Assembly: GCF_026151655.1 (NCBI RefSeq)
Contig: NZ_JAMQPN010000001.1
Location: 620,001-684,000, forward strand
Source of the DNA: Leptospira soteropolitanensis
GTDB taxonomy: Bacteria; Spirochaetota; Leptospiria; Leptospirales; Leptospiraceae
Direction: 5' to 3'
DNA: 64,000 nt
A model generated the notes under the pieces. The model searched no databases. It was not told the origin of the DNA and saw only the letters and a list, made by a program, of their open reading frames with translations. The position numbers and the translations under genes were made by a program. This document shows, one piece after another, positions 18,949 through 28,482 of this stretch; within the stretch, counting starts at the first letter, position 1; every line of letters starts with the position of its first letter.

Positions 18949-20559
18949 TTACATAACCAGATAAAAATACATTAATTTTAATATCTCTTGCTTTCTAACG
19001 GGTTTTGGAAGATAAGATGTGATTCCGGCCAAAAAACTTTTACTTATATCTTCTTTCTGGACGTTTGCAGAAATGGCGATAATAGGAATTGAGTCACTTG
19101 CCTTAATTTGATTGGCTACTTCGATCTTTCTTATTTCCCTAGTCGCTTCTAATCCATCCATTTCTGGCATTTGCATATCCATCAATATGATATCAAATTT
19201 CTGAGATTTATATTTTCTAACTGCTTCTTTGCCGTTATAAGCAACACTGATATTGATTGGATATTTGCGAAAAAAAGTTTTAATGATAAAAATATTCTCT
19301 TCAGAGTCTTCTGCCAAAAGTACATTACAATTTGGAAAATTTTGAGGTTCAGGAAGTTCTAAATTAAGCCAATGTTTATGAATGTCTGAGTTACGTTTGA
19401 TAAATCCTTCATACGGAATTTCAAAAGAAAATTCGGAGCCAATTCCAACTTGACTAACAACTGAAATCTCACCGCCCATTAATTGGATTAATTTTTTAGT
19501 AATCGTTAGACCAAGTCCAGTCCCGCCATATTTTCTAGTAGTGGAGCTATCTACCTGTGTAAAACTTTCAAATATAGAGTGTAATTTTTCTGATGGAATC
19601 CCTATTCCTGTATCTTCCACAGAAATGAGTAAGTTCTTCTTGTTTTCGCCTAACGATGTATTTACGACGATACTTCCGCTTTCTGTAAATTTCATAGCAT
19701 TACTTAGTAAATTGATTAAAACTTGCTGCAATCTCGTTGAGTCGCCGGCGATACTTTCAGATATTTCTTCATCTATGTTGCATTTTATATTAATTCCTTT
19801 TGCTTGTGCTTTCATATAGAATAAGGAAACGGTTTCTTTCATTAGATCTCGAATGGAAAAATGGATATGTTCCATTTCAAATTTTCCGGATTCGATTCTA
19901 GATAAATCGAGAATGTCATTGATTATGTTAAATAGCGCCTTTCCCGAATTTCGAAGGACCGTTAAATACTCTTGTTGTTCGTCCGTTAACTCAGTTTCAT
20001 TTAGTGTGTCAGTCATTCCTAGGATTGCGTTTAACGGAGTCCGAATTTCATGACTCATTGAGGCTAAAAAATCCGTTTTAGCTTGAGAGGCTTTTTGGGC
20101 TTCAATTTCTCTCTGATTTGCCAATGTCATTTTTTCTCGCAAAAGTTTTTCACGTACCACTTGTTGCGAAACATCTGAAATTTGAATCATACAAAATGAA
20201 TCCGTTTCATCTTCGATGGAAATTGGAATGATATGTAAATATTGAAAAATACGATTTCCACTTTCTCTATTTTTTTCATTATCAAACAGAGGGAATGGAA
20301 ATGGATTCAATGTATGCGTTAAAATAGAGTATTGTGAAAATTCTAAACAGAGTTTGATAGATTTGAAAGTTCTTGTGTTTGTTAATTCAGGGAAAATATC
20401 TAAAAAAGAAGCTCCTATCAAGTTTTTTTCTTTAATTCCCGAACTCTTGATAAACCAAGTATTTGTTAATACTATATTAAGATTTTTATCTAGAATTAGA
20501 ATTCCTATTCCAGATTTCTTAATGATAGTTAATAAGTGTTTTTCGCTAAGGGAATTCAC
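18949..20559 (-). CDS. Soluble hybrid sensor histidine kinase with PAS and receiver domains
   Basis: The 536-residue protein has no membrane segments. It has an N-terminal PAS domain (about 5-130), a coiled linker, HisKA with H170 (MSHEIRTPLNAIL), an HATPase domain (boxes NLLSNAMKF, DTGIGIP and GGTGLGL) and a C-terminal receiver with the acceptor Asp in ILMDMQMPEMDG. It is the last gene of an operon with a CheY-like regulator and CheC. Its GTG start overlaps the cheC stop by 1 base (TAGTG). No HPt domain is visible, so the output route is unclear. Confidence 0.93.
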   Translation of the reverse strand: MNSLSEKHLLTIIKKSGIGILILDKNLNIVLTNTWFIKSSGIKEKNLIGASFLDIFPELTNTRTFKSIKLCLEFSQYSILTHTLNPFPFPLFDNEKNRESGNRIFQYLHIIPISIEDETDSFCMIQISDVSQQVVREKLLREKMTLANQREIEAQKASQAKTDFLASMSHEIRTPLNAILGMTDTLNETELTDEQQEYLTVLRNSGKALFNIINDILDLSRIESGKFEMEHIHFSIRDLMKETVSLFYMKAQAKGINIKCNIDEEISESIAGDSTRLQQVLINLLSNAMKFTESGSIVVNTSLGENKKNLLISVEDTGIGIPSEKLHSIFESFTQVDSSTTRKYGGTGLGLTITKKLIQLMGGEISVVSQVGIGSEFSFEIPYEGFIKRNSDIHKHWLNLELPEPQNFPNCNVLLAEDSEENIFIIKTFFRKYPINISVAYNGKEAVRKYKSQKFDIILMDMQMPEMDGLEATREIRKIEVANQIKASDSIPIIAISANVQKEDISKSFLAGITSYLPKPVRKQEILKLMYFYLVM

Positions 20560-21167
20560 TATTTCAGCTTTTCAATCAGTACTCTAGAAAGATTTTTAAT
20601 ACTATCAAAATTTAAAATGAAAAATATATAACCCTTTATATCCTTTCCGCTTAGTTTATAATCTATAAAAACTAATAGAATTGAATTATCCGTTTTATGA
20701 TAACTTCTTTGGAGTAATTCTTCATATTTCCCAGCAAAGAATTCTGGAATATGAGTTTCAATTTTATAATCAGACATCTTTGCTAAGTTTGATAAAATAG
20801 CATTTAGTATTATGTTTCCAATTTCACTTAAAGCATCTTTTTCAAACTGTGAAACTTCGTTTAAGGCAACATAGTCTTTCATCATCATTTTAACGATTTC
20901 TAAACTTGCACTTTTATGGAATAAAAGAAATGCAGAACCATCTCCGATACCACCAACAAACTTTTGTTCAATTGTGCAAACATCTTGATTTGCCAAATAC
21001 TCTATGTTTTTTGCTTCCTCTGTTGTGATTAACTTTAAGCTAGGTACTGTGAGTAAAATTTCATCGGAAATCATTTCACTCATTAATTTCGCAGCTCCAC
21101 CCAAACTAATATTGAATAGCTCACATAAAGAATCGCGTTCTATTTCAGTTAGAAAATTCATATTCAA
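20559..21167 (-). CDS. cheC: CheC-family chemotaxis phosphatase
   Basis: The 202-residue protein contains both copies of the CheC/FliY active-site pattern [DS]xxxExxN-(22)-P. The first is D12, E16, N19, P42. The second lies about 90 residues later, in DALSEIGN followed 22 residues on by P. Both sites look intact, so it should dephosphorylate a CheY-type protein. The response regulator encoded just upstream overlaps by 4 bases and is the natural substrate; the hybrid kinase follows. This is not a classical chemotaxis operon, because no CheA, CheW or CheR is present. Confidence 0.85.
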   Translation of the reverse strand: MNMNFLTEIERDSLCELFNISLGGAAKLMSEMISDEILLTVPSLKLITTEEAKNIEYLANQDVCTIEQKFVGGIGDGSAFLLFHKSASLEIVKMMMKDYVALNEVSQFEKDALSEIGNIILNAILSNLAKMSDYKIETHIPEFFAGKYEELLQRSYHKTDNSILLVFIDYKLSGKDIKGYIFFILNFDSIKNLSRVLIEKLK

Positions 21168-21523
21168 TCCAAGTGAGGTATTATTTTTTCGGCCGTAACT
21201 GGTTTTTCTACAAAATCAATCCCAATTGTTTTTGCTCGATTCTTAATTGCATCTTGGATATTCGCAGTAATCAAAACCACTTTTGTATTTTTGTAATTTT
21301 TTTTGAGGTCTTCTGCTAAATCGAGTCCAGATAAGGTTCCTGGCATGTTTTGATCCAAAGTGAAAAAATCGATGTCCTGATGGTCAGTTAAAAGTGATTT
21401 GGCATCTTCTGCGGAACTTGCCTCCAAAATATCCCAATCTGGATATTTATCTAAAATAATTTTCCGTATCATTAAACGAGTAACTGTGCTATCGTCGACG
21501 ATTAGTGCTTTTTTTTGTGACAT
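21164..21523 (-). CDS. Single-domain CheY-like response regulator
   Basis: The 119-residue receiver domain has no output domain. Conserved residues are present: the acidic pair in LIVDDS near residue 10, the phosphoacceptor Asp in FTLDQNMPG, the Thr of LITAN and the Lys of VEKPV. It leads the operon with CheC and a hybrid kinase. Presumably the kinase phosphorylates it and CheC removes the phosphate. The downstream target could be a flagellar motor or another protein; the sequence does not say. Confidence 0.9.
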   Translation of the reverse strand: MSQKKALIVDDSTVTRLMIRKIILDKYPDWDILEASSAEDAKSLLTDHQDIDFFTLDQNMPGTLSGLDLAEDLKKNYKNTKVVLITANIQDAIKNRAKTIGIDFVEKPVTAEKIIPHLD

Positions 21524-21606
21524 ATGTATTGCCTTAATTCCGAACTAGTTTATATATGAGATTGCACCTAATAATTGACGGAAAAAAATCATCTCTCCAG
21601 CCTTAT

Positions 21607-22104
21607 ATGCGAACCAAATACTGTTTATTATTATTTTTTTACTTTTTTTGCCTCTGTAAGTCGAATCAAAAAATTTGCGAAGGCGAAAATTGCAGAAATG
21701 GAAAATTTCAGGTCGATTATGAAAATGGCGATCGTTTTGATGGAGAATTCTTCGAAGATATTAAACATGGCAAAGGTACTTATTATTATTCTAATGGCGA
21801 TCGTTTTGAAGGAGAATACCAATTCGGTTATAAAGACGGTCTTGGAGTCTATCGTTATGCGAATGGAGACAAATACATTGGATCTTATACCAAAGGAAAA
21901 CGCCAAGGTTCAGGAAAATATTATTTTTCTGATGGATTGATTTTAGAAGGTTACTGGGAAAACAACCATCTGCAAGGCAACGCAAAAATTGTAAATGCTA
22001 AGGGAAACTTGGTTTTGGAGGGAATTTGGAAAAATAGTCGGTGGATAGGAATCTCACCGACGGATTCTTCAATGAATGCTATCGAAATTTCGAATCCCGA
22101 GTGA
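21607..22104 (+). CDS. MORN-repeat lipoprotein
   Basis: From ATG 21607 the protein has 165 residues and begins with a proper signal sequence ending in a lipobox-like FFCLCKSN. An ATG at 21556 would add 17 polar residues before the signal and is less likely. The mature part has at least four MORN repeats of about 23 residues with the pattern YxNGDxFxGEF/Y...GxGxYxY, spaced from about residue 40 to 150. MORN repeats bind lipids or proteins. Its 3' end overlaps the convergent metF gene by 36 bases. Confidence 0.78.
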   Translation: MRTKYCLLLFFYFFCLCKSNQKICEGENCRNGKFQVDYENGDRFDGEFFEDIKHGKGTYYYSNGDRFEGEYQFGYKDGLGVYRYANGDKYIGSYTKGKRQGSGKYYFSDGLILEGYWENNHLQGNAKIVNAKGNLVLEGIWKNSRWIGISPTDSSMNAIEISNPE

Positions 22105-22956
22105 TTCGTAAATTTTTCTTGTCGCCTTTGATTTGTTAAGTGTATACATATGGATCCCAGATATTTTGTGATCTAATAAATCTCTTACTTGTTCCGTTGC
22201 CCAATGGATACCAACATTTTCAGCATAAACATCATCCTCGGCACGAGAAAGAGACTTTAACAATTTTGCTGGAAAATTCGTTCCAAGTGATAACTCTGCC
22301 ATTCGCGCCATTCCCTTTCTGGAAGTAACGGGCATAATCCCGGCAATGATTGGAACTTTGATACCTGCAATTTCACATCGTTCTACAAAATCATAAAAGT
22401 AGTTATTGTTAAAAAACATTTGGGTGCAAATGTAATCGGCACCTTGGTCTACCTTCCATTTCAAATATTCAATTTCTTTTAAGCGATTAGGGGTAGAAGG
22501 ATGTCCTTCTGGAAAACCTGCAACACCAATGCCCATTGTAGGAAACTCTTTTTTGATGAATCCAACCAACTCGCCAGCGAATGCAAATCCGTTTTCCGTT
22601 TTTTGAAATTCTGTTTGCCCTTTGGGAGGGTCCCCTCGAAGAGCCATGATGTTATGGATTCCACTTTTTTCGTAACGTCTTAGAATGTCTCGAATTTCCT
22701 CTTTGGTAGAACCTACACAGGTAAGATGACTAACAATAGTTAAACCAGTTTGTTCTTGGAGTTTAACAACTAAATCATGTGTTAGATCCCTCGTGGATCC
22801 TCCAGCCCCATAAGTAACACTTACGTAGGCAGGATTCATTTGGGATAATTCTTGTATGTTTCGGAACAAATCTTCAGAAGCTTCCTGATTTTTTGGAGGA
22901 AAAAACTCGAAGCTGATCGTAGTTTGTTTTTTACCGAGAACCTGAGAAATATGCAT
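22069..22956 (-). CDS. metF: Methylenetetrahydrofolate reductase
   Basis: The 295-residue protein matches MetF length (about 296 in E. coli). Signatures are SFEFFPPKN near the N-terminus (catalytic Glu region), VSVTYGAGGSTRD, HLTCVG, NIMALRGDPP, and DYICTQMFFNNNYFYDFV for FAD and folate binding. It reduces 5,10-methylenetetrahydrofolate to 5-methyltetrahydrofolate for methionine synthesis, in the cytoplasm. The SDR gene upstream on the same strand ends 12 bases before its start, so they are probably cotranscribed. The C-terminus overlaps the end of the MORN gene. Confidence 0.96.
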   Translation of the reverse strand: MHISQVLGKKQTTISFEFFPPKNQEASEDLFRNIQELSQMNPAYVSVTYGAGGSTRDLTHDLVVKLQEQTGLTIVSHLTCVGSTKEEIRDILRRYEKSGIHNIMALRGDPPKGQTEFQKTENGFAFAGELVGFIKKEFPTMGIGVAGFPEGHPSTPNRLKEIEYLKWKVDQGADYICTQMFFNNNYFYDFVERCEIAGIKVPIIAGIMPVTSRKGMARMAELSLGTNFPAKLLKSLSRAEDDVYAENVGIHWATEQVRDLLDHKISGIHMYTLNKSKATRKIYESLGIRNFDSIH

Positions 22957-22968
22957 AAAACCTATCCT

Positions 22969-23784
22969 CTAAACAGGAATATTTTTCTCAAGCCCCTTGT
23001 TTGCCAATAGCCAACCTTTTGACGCTTTTGTTTTCACTGCCAACCAGAGCGCAAATTTAGGAAACAAAGCAGGAAGGATCACAATGGAGGCACGTAGGTA
23101 GGAAGGTACCAATACCTCTCCGGGATTTTTTTTAATCGCATATACAATGGCATCTGCCACTTGAGAAGGTTCGATCACCGGGGTAAAAATAGAAGGTTTT
23201 ACACCGTCTATCATTCTTGTATTTACCATTGTGGGGCAAATCCAGCTAACACCGATTTGAGTGTCATAAAGCTCCATTTTGAGGGCTTGGGAAAAACCCA
23301 CCATAGCGTGTTTTGTAGCAGAATAAGTCACTGTTCCCTCAGTTCCGAATTTGCCTGCGATGCTTGCTAAGTTGATGATGGTAGCTTCTTTTTGTTCCCT
23401 TAAGATTGGCAATGAAAGATAAACCAACTTCATTGGTCCTGCCACATTAATTTGGATGGCTTTGTTCCAAACGGAAAAATCTTTTCCCTCATAGTAACCG
23501 CTAGGGGCAATTCCTGCGTTATTGACAAGGATTTGAAAGGTTAGTTTTTTCTTTTGGATTTGTTTGATCAGAGATTCTATCTCAGATTCTTTAGAAAGAT
23601 CGCAAGCAAATCCATAGAATTTTCGACCCAGTGATTCCACTTTATTTTGAATCTCTTTTAGTAAAGGTAATTTAACATCAACACCAATGATATCATTTCC
23701 CTCTTTTGCTAATCGTTCCGCGGTTAAAGCGCCGATTCCCATTCCACATCCCGTGACAAGTATTGTATTTCCCGAAAGTTTCAT
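22969..23784 (-). CDS. Short-chain dehydrogenase/reductase
   Basis: The 271-residue SDR has the dinucleotide motif TGCGMGIG at the N-terminus, NNAGIAP, the catalytic serine in NLASIAG and YSATKHA (the YxxxK pair). The C-terminal part has a hydrophobic stretch (IVILPALFPKFALWLAV) suggesting membrane association, as seen in SDRs acting on lipid or sterol-like substrates. The substrate is unknown. It lies 12 bases upstream of metF and is divergent from birA, with 59 bases between start codons. Confidence 0.87.
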   Translation of the reverse strand: MKLSGNTILVTGCGMGIGALTAERLAKEGNDIIGVDVKLPLLKEIQNKVESLGRKFYGFACDLSKESEIESLIKQIQKKKLTFQILVNNAGIAPSGYYEGKDFSVWNKAIQINVAGPMKLVYLSLPILREQKEATIINLASIAGKFGTEGTVTYSATKHAMVGFSQALKMELYDTQIGVSWICPTMVNTRMIDGVKPSIFTPVIEPSQVADAIVYAIKKNPGEVLVPSYLRASIVILPALFPKFALWLAVKTKASKGWLLANKGLEKNIPV

Positions 23785-23843
23785 ATATTCAATCTAATGC
23801 TTTTTTTACTTTCGTCAATCCGAATCAAGAGAGAAATAGACGC

Positions 23844-24599
23844 ATGGAATATAGATTGTTAAAGGCGGAATTGGGTCACAGACTTCCCACAGTTTCTTCT
23901 ACTAATGAATGGATTAGAGATGTGTCTATTCCCTTTGGTTCGTGGGTGATTGCAGAGGAACAAACTGCAGGGAAAGGTCGTGGTCAAAATGTTTGGCAAT
24001 CGTTAGGCGAAGATCCTTTGATCTTTTCTGGAAAAATCCGCATTTCTGCGGCCGAAATATCACTTCCTTTACTATCAATTTTTGTTTCCTCTGCAGTTTT
24101 AAAAACAATCTATCTATTTTTTCCTGAACGGGAAGAAGATACAACAGTCAAGTGGCCAAATGATATTTATCGTGGAGACAAAAAAGTTGCGGGGATTTTG
24201 GTTCAGTCAGAATTTACTAACGGAATTTTTGAAGTAGTGATTGGTATTGGCCTTAATTTTTTTGGGAAGAGTGTTCCTGAAATTTTGAAAGAGAAAGCTA
24301 CTTTTTTATGTGATTCTGCACTTGAGGAAGGTTTATTAGAACGATTTGCAAATCAATTGATTATTGCTATTAACCAATCGGTAATTGCTCTCTTGGACCA
24401 GGGACAAATTTTAAAAGATTTGGTTTGGATTGAGGATCATTCCCTACTAAAACATAAAGTCATTGAAACCGAATGGCAATCGAGAATGGTTCGTGGACGT
24501 GTTTTGGGAATTGATGAATTAGGATTCCTTCTCATTATGACCGAAACCGGTGAAAAGATTGAACTTATGGATACTTCACCAAAATTTCGGATAATATAA
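23844..24599 (+). CDS. birA: Biotin--[acetyl-CoA-carboxylase] ligase
   Basis: ATG 23844 is chosen because GAGAG lies upstream and the longer reading (23763) would overlap the divergent SDR gene. The 251-residue protein has the BirA catalytic pattern EEQTAGKGRGQNVWQS (biotinyl-AMP loop), then TVKWPNDIY, KVAGILVQSE and VIGIGLNFF. It joins biotin to the carboxyl carrier protein. The N-terminal DNA-binding domain of E. coli BirA is missing, so it is a monofunctional enzyme. The coaX start abuts its stop codon directly. Confidence 0.93.
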   Translation: MEYRLLKAELGHRLPTVSSTNEWIRDVSIPFGSWVIAEEQTAGKGRGQNVWQSLGEDPLIFSGKIRISAAEISLPLLSIFVSSAVLKTIYLFFPEREEDTTVKWPNDIYRGDKKVAGILVQSEFTNGIFEVVIGIGLNFFGKSVPEILKEKATFLCDSALEEGLLERFANQLIIAINQSVIALLDQGQILKDLVWIEDHSLLKHKVIETEWQSRMVRGRVLGIDELGFLLIMTETGEKIELMDTSPKFRII

Positions 24600-25391
24600 A
24601 TGTCAGAATCACCTTTATTATTAGTTATCGATGTTGGAAATACAAACACTGTATTTGGTGTTTTCCGTGAAGGAGAAGAAACTCCCGACTTTCACAAAAG
24701 AACTGTGACAAGAAGAGATCGAACCTCGGATGAGTTAGGTCTTTTTTTGAAAGGATTTTTGACTCAAGAGAATGTAAAAGCGGATCGAGTCAAAACGGCA
24801 ATTTATTCAAGTGTAGTTCCCTCACTAAATCCAATTGTAGAGCGAATGTTAGAAGATTGGTTTAATGTAAACCCACTCCGCGTTCACTACCAAATGAAAC
24901 TCAATTTCGGAATTAGTTATCCTCGACCTTTTGAAATAGGTGCGGATCGACTTGTAAATGCCGCTTATTGCGCAAAAACTTACCCTAGAAAAAAAGCAAT
25001 CCTCGTGGATTTAGGAACTGCAACCACATTCTGTGTAATCAATGAAAAACCCGAATATGTAGGGGGAGTCATTGCACCAGGCCTTAAAATTTCAATGGAT
25101 GCTTTAACGCGGAACACAGCACAACTTCCTCCTATAGTATTTGGCTCACCAAAACGAGTGTTAGGTGACTCTACTGTAGAGTCCATTCAGGCAGGTTTTT
25201 TCTTTGGTTGGATTGGTTTATTAAAAGAAATCGTAAGGGCGATCAAAGACGAACATCCAGGAGATTATGTGGTAGTGGGAACGGGTGGCCTTGTCACTAC
25301 CATCCATGCTTCGCATAACCAAGTGTTTGATGAAATTGATCCAATGATGACTCTGAAAGGATTAAAAATTTTGGCAGATTTAAATTCCTAA
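24600..25391 (+). CDS. coaX: Type III pantothenate kinase
   Basis: The 263-residue ASKHA-fold kinase has the CoaX signatures [12 protein letters not shown] (phosphate 1 motif), [20 protein letters not shown] (phosphate 2) and GGVIAPGL. It phosphorylates pantothenate in the first step of coenzyme A synthesis and is insensitive to CoA feedback in this class. The start immediately follows the birA stop, an order seen in many bacteria and linked to cofactors of fatty acid synthesis. Its end overlaps the convergent SGNH hydrolase gene by 12 bases. Confidence 0.95.
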   Translation: MSESPLLLVIDVGNTNTVFGVFREGEETPDFHKRTVTRRDRTSDELGLFLKGFLTQENVKADRVKTAIYSSVVPSLNPIVERMLEDWFNVNPLRVHYQMKLNFGISYPRPFEIGADRLVNAAYCAKTYPRKKAILVDLGTATTFCVINEKPEYVGGVIAPGLKISMDALTRNTAQLPPIVFGSPKRVLGDSTVESIQAGFFFGWIGLLKEIVRAIKDEHPGDYVVVGTGGLVTTIHASHNQVFDEIDPMMTLKGLKILADLNS

Positions 25392-26030
25392 GATTTTTTT
25401 CCTATAGGCTTCTCCCATAAGTTCATACCCGATTTGATTTGGATGAATTGGATCGGATGTAGGATATAAGGGAACTTCACCAGTATAGGACTCAAATATA
25501 GATTCAATTTCAACGTAGTCTAGGTTGGGTCTATTTTCTTTCATTCGACGAATGGTTTCATTATTGGTTCGAATGGTTTCTCGAATGGAAGTCATATTGG
25601 TTAGAGGCATTGTTGTTACCATTACTTTCGAAGTCTGTGAAGATTCTAAAAATTGAATCAGTTCAATGTATCTAGACTCAAATCCACTGGTTCCATACAC
25701 CATTGCATCATTGGTTCCTAATTCAATGAGCCAAAGATCGGTAGAAATTTCATTTAAGCGGCTTTTGTTTTGTAACCAATCTTCAATTGTGTACCCAGCA
25801 ACAGAGATATCTGTTACTTTATAACCCTGAGGTAGTTTTGTTTTTAGCCCGAATCCATCAGACCATTGCCCCAAAGAATCCCCAACAATTGTAATACGAC
25901 GTTCCATTGGTACTCCCGAGAGTAGCGTTAGATATTGATTCGATGGTTGTTTCGAATGATAACAACCGATCAAAAAAAATATAGAAATGATAAAGATTTG
26001 AAATTTTTGATTAAGAACCAGGATGTTCAT
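25380..26030 (-). CDS. SGNH/GDSL-family hydrolase lipoprotein
   Basis: The 216-residue protein has a hydrophobic signal ending in a lipobox (FLIGCYHS). The SGNH blocks are visible: Ser in [12 protein letters not shown] (block I), ELGTND (block III Asn) and [11 protein letters not shown] (catalytic Asp-His, block V). Such enzymes hydrolyse esters or remove acetyl groups from glycans or lipids. It overlaps the GT39-like glycosyltransferase gene by 4 bases, so the two may act on the same surface glycan. Confidence 0.85.
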   Translation of the reverse strand: MNILVLNQKFQIFIISIFFLIGCYHSKQPSNQYLTLLSGVPMERRITIVGDSLGQWSDGFGLKTKLPQGYKVTDISVAGYTIEDWLQNKSRLNEISTDLWLIELGTNDAMVYGTSGFESRYIELIQFLESSQTSKVMVTTMPLTNMTSIRETIRTNNETIRRMKENRPNLDYVEIESIFESYTGEVPLYPTSDPIHPNQIGYELMGEAYRKKILGI

Positions 26031-27547
26031 TTTTTTGTATAAACAATAGTTTTATAATGTAACCAATGATTACCTGGAACAGGTATTTCCCATTCTTGCC
26101 GATTCCAAGTAGATTCATTTAGGTAATCTTTTATTACATGATTGATTAGTTGGTCATCATAAAACACAAAACTATCTCTTGACTTGATCGTTTGGATATA
26201 TGCCTCGGAAGGAATATCCAATTCCCCTGGAATGAATTCCAAGAGGTTCATATCAGGTCTGTTTTTTCGTAAATAAAAGTAAGGATCAGGTAAGGCTTGT
26301 AAATAAACAGATTTTGAATTTGCCAAACTCATATCTAAATGTTGGAAATGTGATTCTAGAATTCGATTGGAATCTGTTCTGTACCAATGAATATGATTTG
26401 TATACAATAAGGAAGAAAGTGATAATAGAATGCCAACAAAAGCTAATTTGGAGGTAAGGTTTTCAGATTCGTATAGTAGAGCCATTCCAAAAGCTAGTGG
26501 GAATAGAATGTGGAATACATACCATCCTTCAGAGGATGTGTATAAAGAAAGTAAGACCGAAAGAATCCAAATCCAAAACAAAATCCATTTTTGACTGAGT
26601 TTTCCAAATGTTTTAAATAACTTATATGAAATATACGTTAACGTTGAGAGTTCTATGGCAATAAGAGCCAATCGTAATTTTGGAAATCCAAATCCAAAGG
26701 AAAATACTTTTATCTTGTCAATTAGAGTGAAAGTTTCCAATAGATTTCGTTTGCGTGTGAGTTGTGCACCGAATTGAATTTCAAACCATTCCCAATTAGG
26801 ATGGATGTAATACATCCAACAAAGTATTGGAAGAACTCCTCCAAGTACAAACCAAGGAAGTGTTTTGAATCCAAAATTTCTCCAGACTAAAAAAAGTGTG
26901 ACTAATCCGAAGGAAGCACCAATCGGATGAGATAAAAAAGAAAACGAAAGGGAAACACCAGCTAAAAAGACATACCACTGTTTTGATTTATTTTTGTTCG
27001 TTGCAAATAGAAGGCTAAGGATAAAGAAAAAAGCAGTAAGACCTTCCATCCTAGCAACAGTACCAAAACGAAAAAGAAGAGGTTCCCACAAGATACTTGC
27101 AAATGCAATTTGGCTTGCTGCTTCAGAGATTGATTCTCTTCTCAGTAACAGGTAAAAACCAAAAGCTGTAAGATATACAATGATAACGTTTGCAATGCGA
27201 ACGGTTGTTAGTGTATCGGGAAATATTGATAGCGAAAACCCAGAAAAAATTAAATAGAGGGGTGGCATCCATAAGGTTTTGGATTCCATTCCGGGGATAA
27301 GGCCATTTAAAACATCGGTTTGCAAATGGCCATTGGTCGCAAAAGAGAGGGCAGGGGAAAAGAAGAGTACTTCGTCAGGCCAAACAACTGGGAAAACGTC
27401 CAAGTTCATCCAAACCTGGAAGAAAAATAGCCCGGAAATAATCAAAAACGAGGCATAAGCCACGTGGGTTTTATTTGGAGAGGGAATTAACGGCTTCTTG
27501 TTCCGTTTCGAAGACTTCAAACAAGTCCAAAAGTTCCACCACATCAA
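26027..27547 (-). CDS. GT39/ArnT-like membrane glycosyltransferase
   Basis: The polytopic membrane protein of up to 506 residues has about 10-12 hydrophobic helices. The first periplasmic loop contains the acidic pair in VVWPDEVLFF, as in GT-C enzymes (PMT/ArnT family) that use polyprenyl-phosphate sugars. A large soluble C-terminal part follows. The ATG at 27547 lies inside the STAS gene; a GTG at 27463, eight bases after the STAS stop, would give 478 residues and may be the true start. It shares an operon with the SGNH hydrolase. Confidence 0.8.
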   Translation of the reverse strand: MMWWNFWTCLKSSKRNKKPLIPSPNKTHVAYASFLIISGLFFFQVWMNLDVFPVVWPDEVLFFSPALSFATNGHLQTDVLNGLIPGMESKTLWMPPLYLIFSGFSLSIFPDTLTTVRIANVIIVYLTAFGFYLLLRRESISEAASQIAFASILWEPLLFRFGTVARMEGLTAFFFILSLLFATNKNKSKQWYVFLAGVSLSFSFLSHPIGASFGLVTLFLVWRNFGFKTLPWFVLGGVLPILCWMYYIHPNWEWFEIQFGAQLTRKRNLLETFTLIDKIKVFSFGFGFPKLRLALIAIELSTLTYISYKLFKTFGKLSQKWILFWIWILSVLLSLYTSSEGWYVFHILFPLAFGMALLYESENLTSKLAFVGILLSLSSLLYTNHIHWYRTDSNRILESHFQHLDMSLANSKSVYLQALPDPYFYLRKNRPDMNLLEFIPGELDIPSEAYIQTIKSRDSFVFYDDQLINHVIKDYLNESTWNRQEWEIPVPGNHWLHYKTIVYTKK

Positions 27548-27809
27548 ATACCTTTTTCACTGGAGGGGTGATGCAACAGAGTTTTAGCTTTCTGCCTTGT
27601 TTGTCTAACTCCCGAACCATCCCTACAAAAATGCGAATTCCAGAAGAGGAAATATAAGAGATAAGTTCCAAGTTGATGATGATATCGCCCTCACCGTTTT
27701 GCACGTCATCAGCCAATTTGGCCTCCACTTCATCCGAATGGGTAATGTCCAAACGACCGTTAAGGTGAACGAGTGTGTGCTTTCCGATTTTTTTGGTTTT
27801 AATTTCCAA
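27471..27809 (-). CDS. STAS-domain anti-sigma factor antagonist (SpoIIAA-like)
   Basis: The 112-residue protein is a single STAS domain: an N-terminal strand KIGKHTLVHLNGRLDITHSDE, the central INLELISYISSSGIRIFVGM, and a C-terminal helix. The Ser of SSSGI is at the usual phosphorylation site. In partner-switching systems a kinase phosphorylates it and a SpoIIE-type phosphatase restores it. Two such phosphatases are in this window (2706-4658 and 49796-53023), though not adjacent. No anti-sigma kinase gene is nearby. Confidence 0.88.
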   Translation of the reverse strand: MEIKTKKIGKHTLVHLNGRLDITHSDEVEAKLADDVQNGEGDIIINLELISYISSSGIRIFVGMVRELDKQGRKLKLCCITPPVKKVFDVVELLDLFEVFETEQEAVNSLSK

Positions 27810-27864
27810 AGCGAGCCTACTTGGAGACTAGAATCTCTGAAAACACCAAAGGTTCAAGAAATTT

Positions 27865-28482
27865 TTAGGCTGCTTGGTTTTTGTTTCGATTAAAAAGACG
27901 CGGATCTGTTCGTTCTTCCACCGGAATGTGCAATAATATTCTTTGTCTTGTAGAACGAGTCGACCTATGTCCCAAAAACTCCTGGATTTCCCAAACAGGA
28001 AAACCTTTTTTGAAAAGATCTAGAGCAATGACATCGCGTAAGAACGGAATATGAATTTCTTTTGCAATCAGCTGACTTGCGTTTTTTAGAATTTTTTGAA
28101 TGGTCCTTGTTCGTAGTTTTCCATAACGACCTGGAAATAGATAATCACTAGGGGAGAATTCAGAGGAATAACGATATAACTCCAAGGCTAAATTAGGTTC
28201 GATAAAAATCTTTCTTCTACGCAAACGACCACCGTTCTTTAATTTGAATAGGTTGCGCTCAGAATTAAAATCACCGATTTTTAGATGGATGATTTCAGGC
28301 AGTGATAAACCTGTGCACACCAAAAACTTGATGATTAAGTAGTGTAGGTAGTTTCGATCGCGGAGCCGAAACAATAGAGTTCTGATTTCCGACTGGTTAA
28401 TCAACTGGTTATCAAGCGACATGACATCAACAGTCAAAACTTGTGGAAGAAGGATTGGTAATTTTAAATTATTATTTAGCAT
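27865..28482 (-). CDS. Degenerate tyrosine recombinase-like protein (catalytic domain only)
   Basis: The 205-residue protein resembles the C-terminal catalytic domain of XerC/phage integrases (TGLSLPEIIHLKIGDF, DYLFPGR, FLRDVIALDLFKKG, IQEFLGHRS). It has no N-terminal core-binding domain. Key residues are changed: the first Arg is Ser60, the His of HxxR is Pro146, and no Tyr stands at the nucleophile position (LLHIP instead of IYTHV). R149 and H172 remain. It is unlikely to cut DNA and may only bind it. No att sites or phage genes surround it. Confidence 0.75.
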   Translation of the reverse strand: MLNNNLKLPILLPQVLTVDVMSLDNQLINQSEIRTLLFRLRDRNYLHYLIIKFLVCTGLSLPEIIHLKIGDFNSERNLFKLKNGGRLRRRKIFIEPNLALELYRYSSEFSPSDYLFPGRYGKLRTRTIQKILKNASQLIAKEIHIPFLRDVIALDLFKKGFPVWEIQEFLGHRSTRSTRQRILLHIPVEERTDPRLFNRNKNQAA

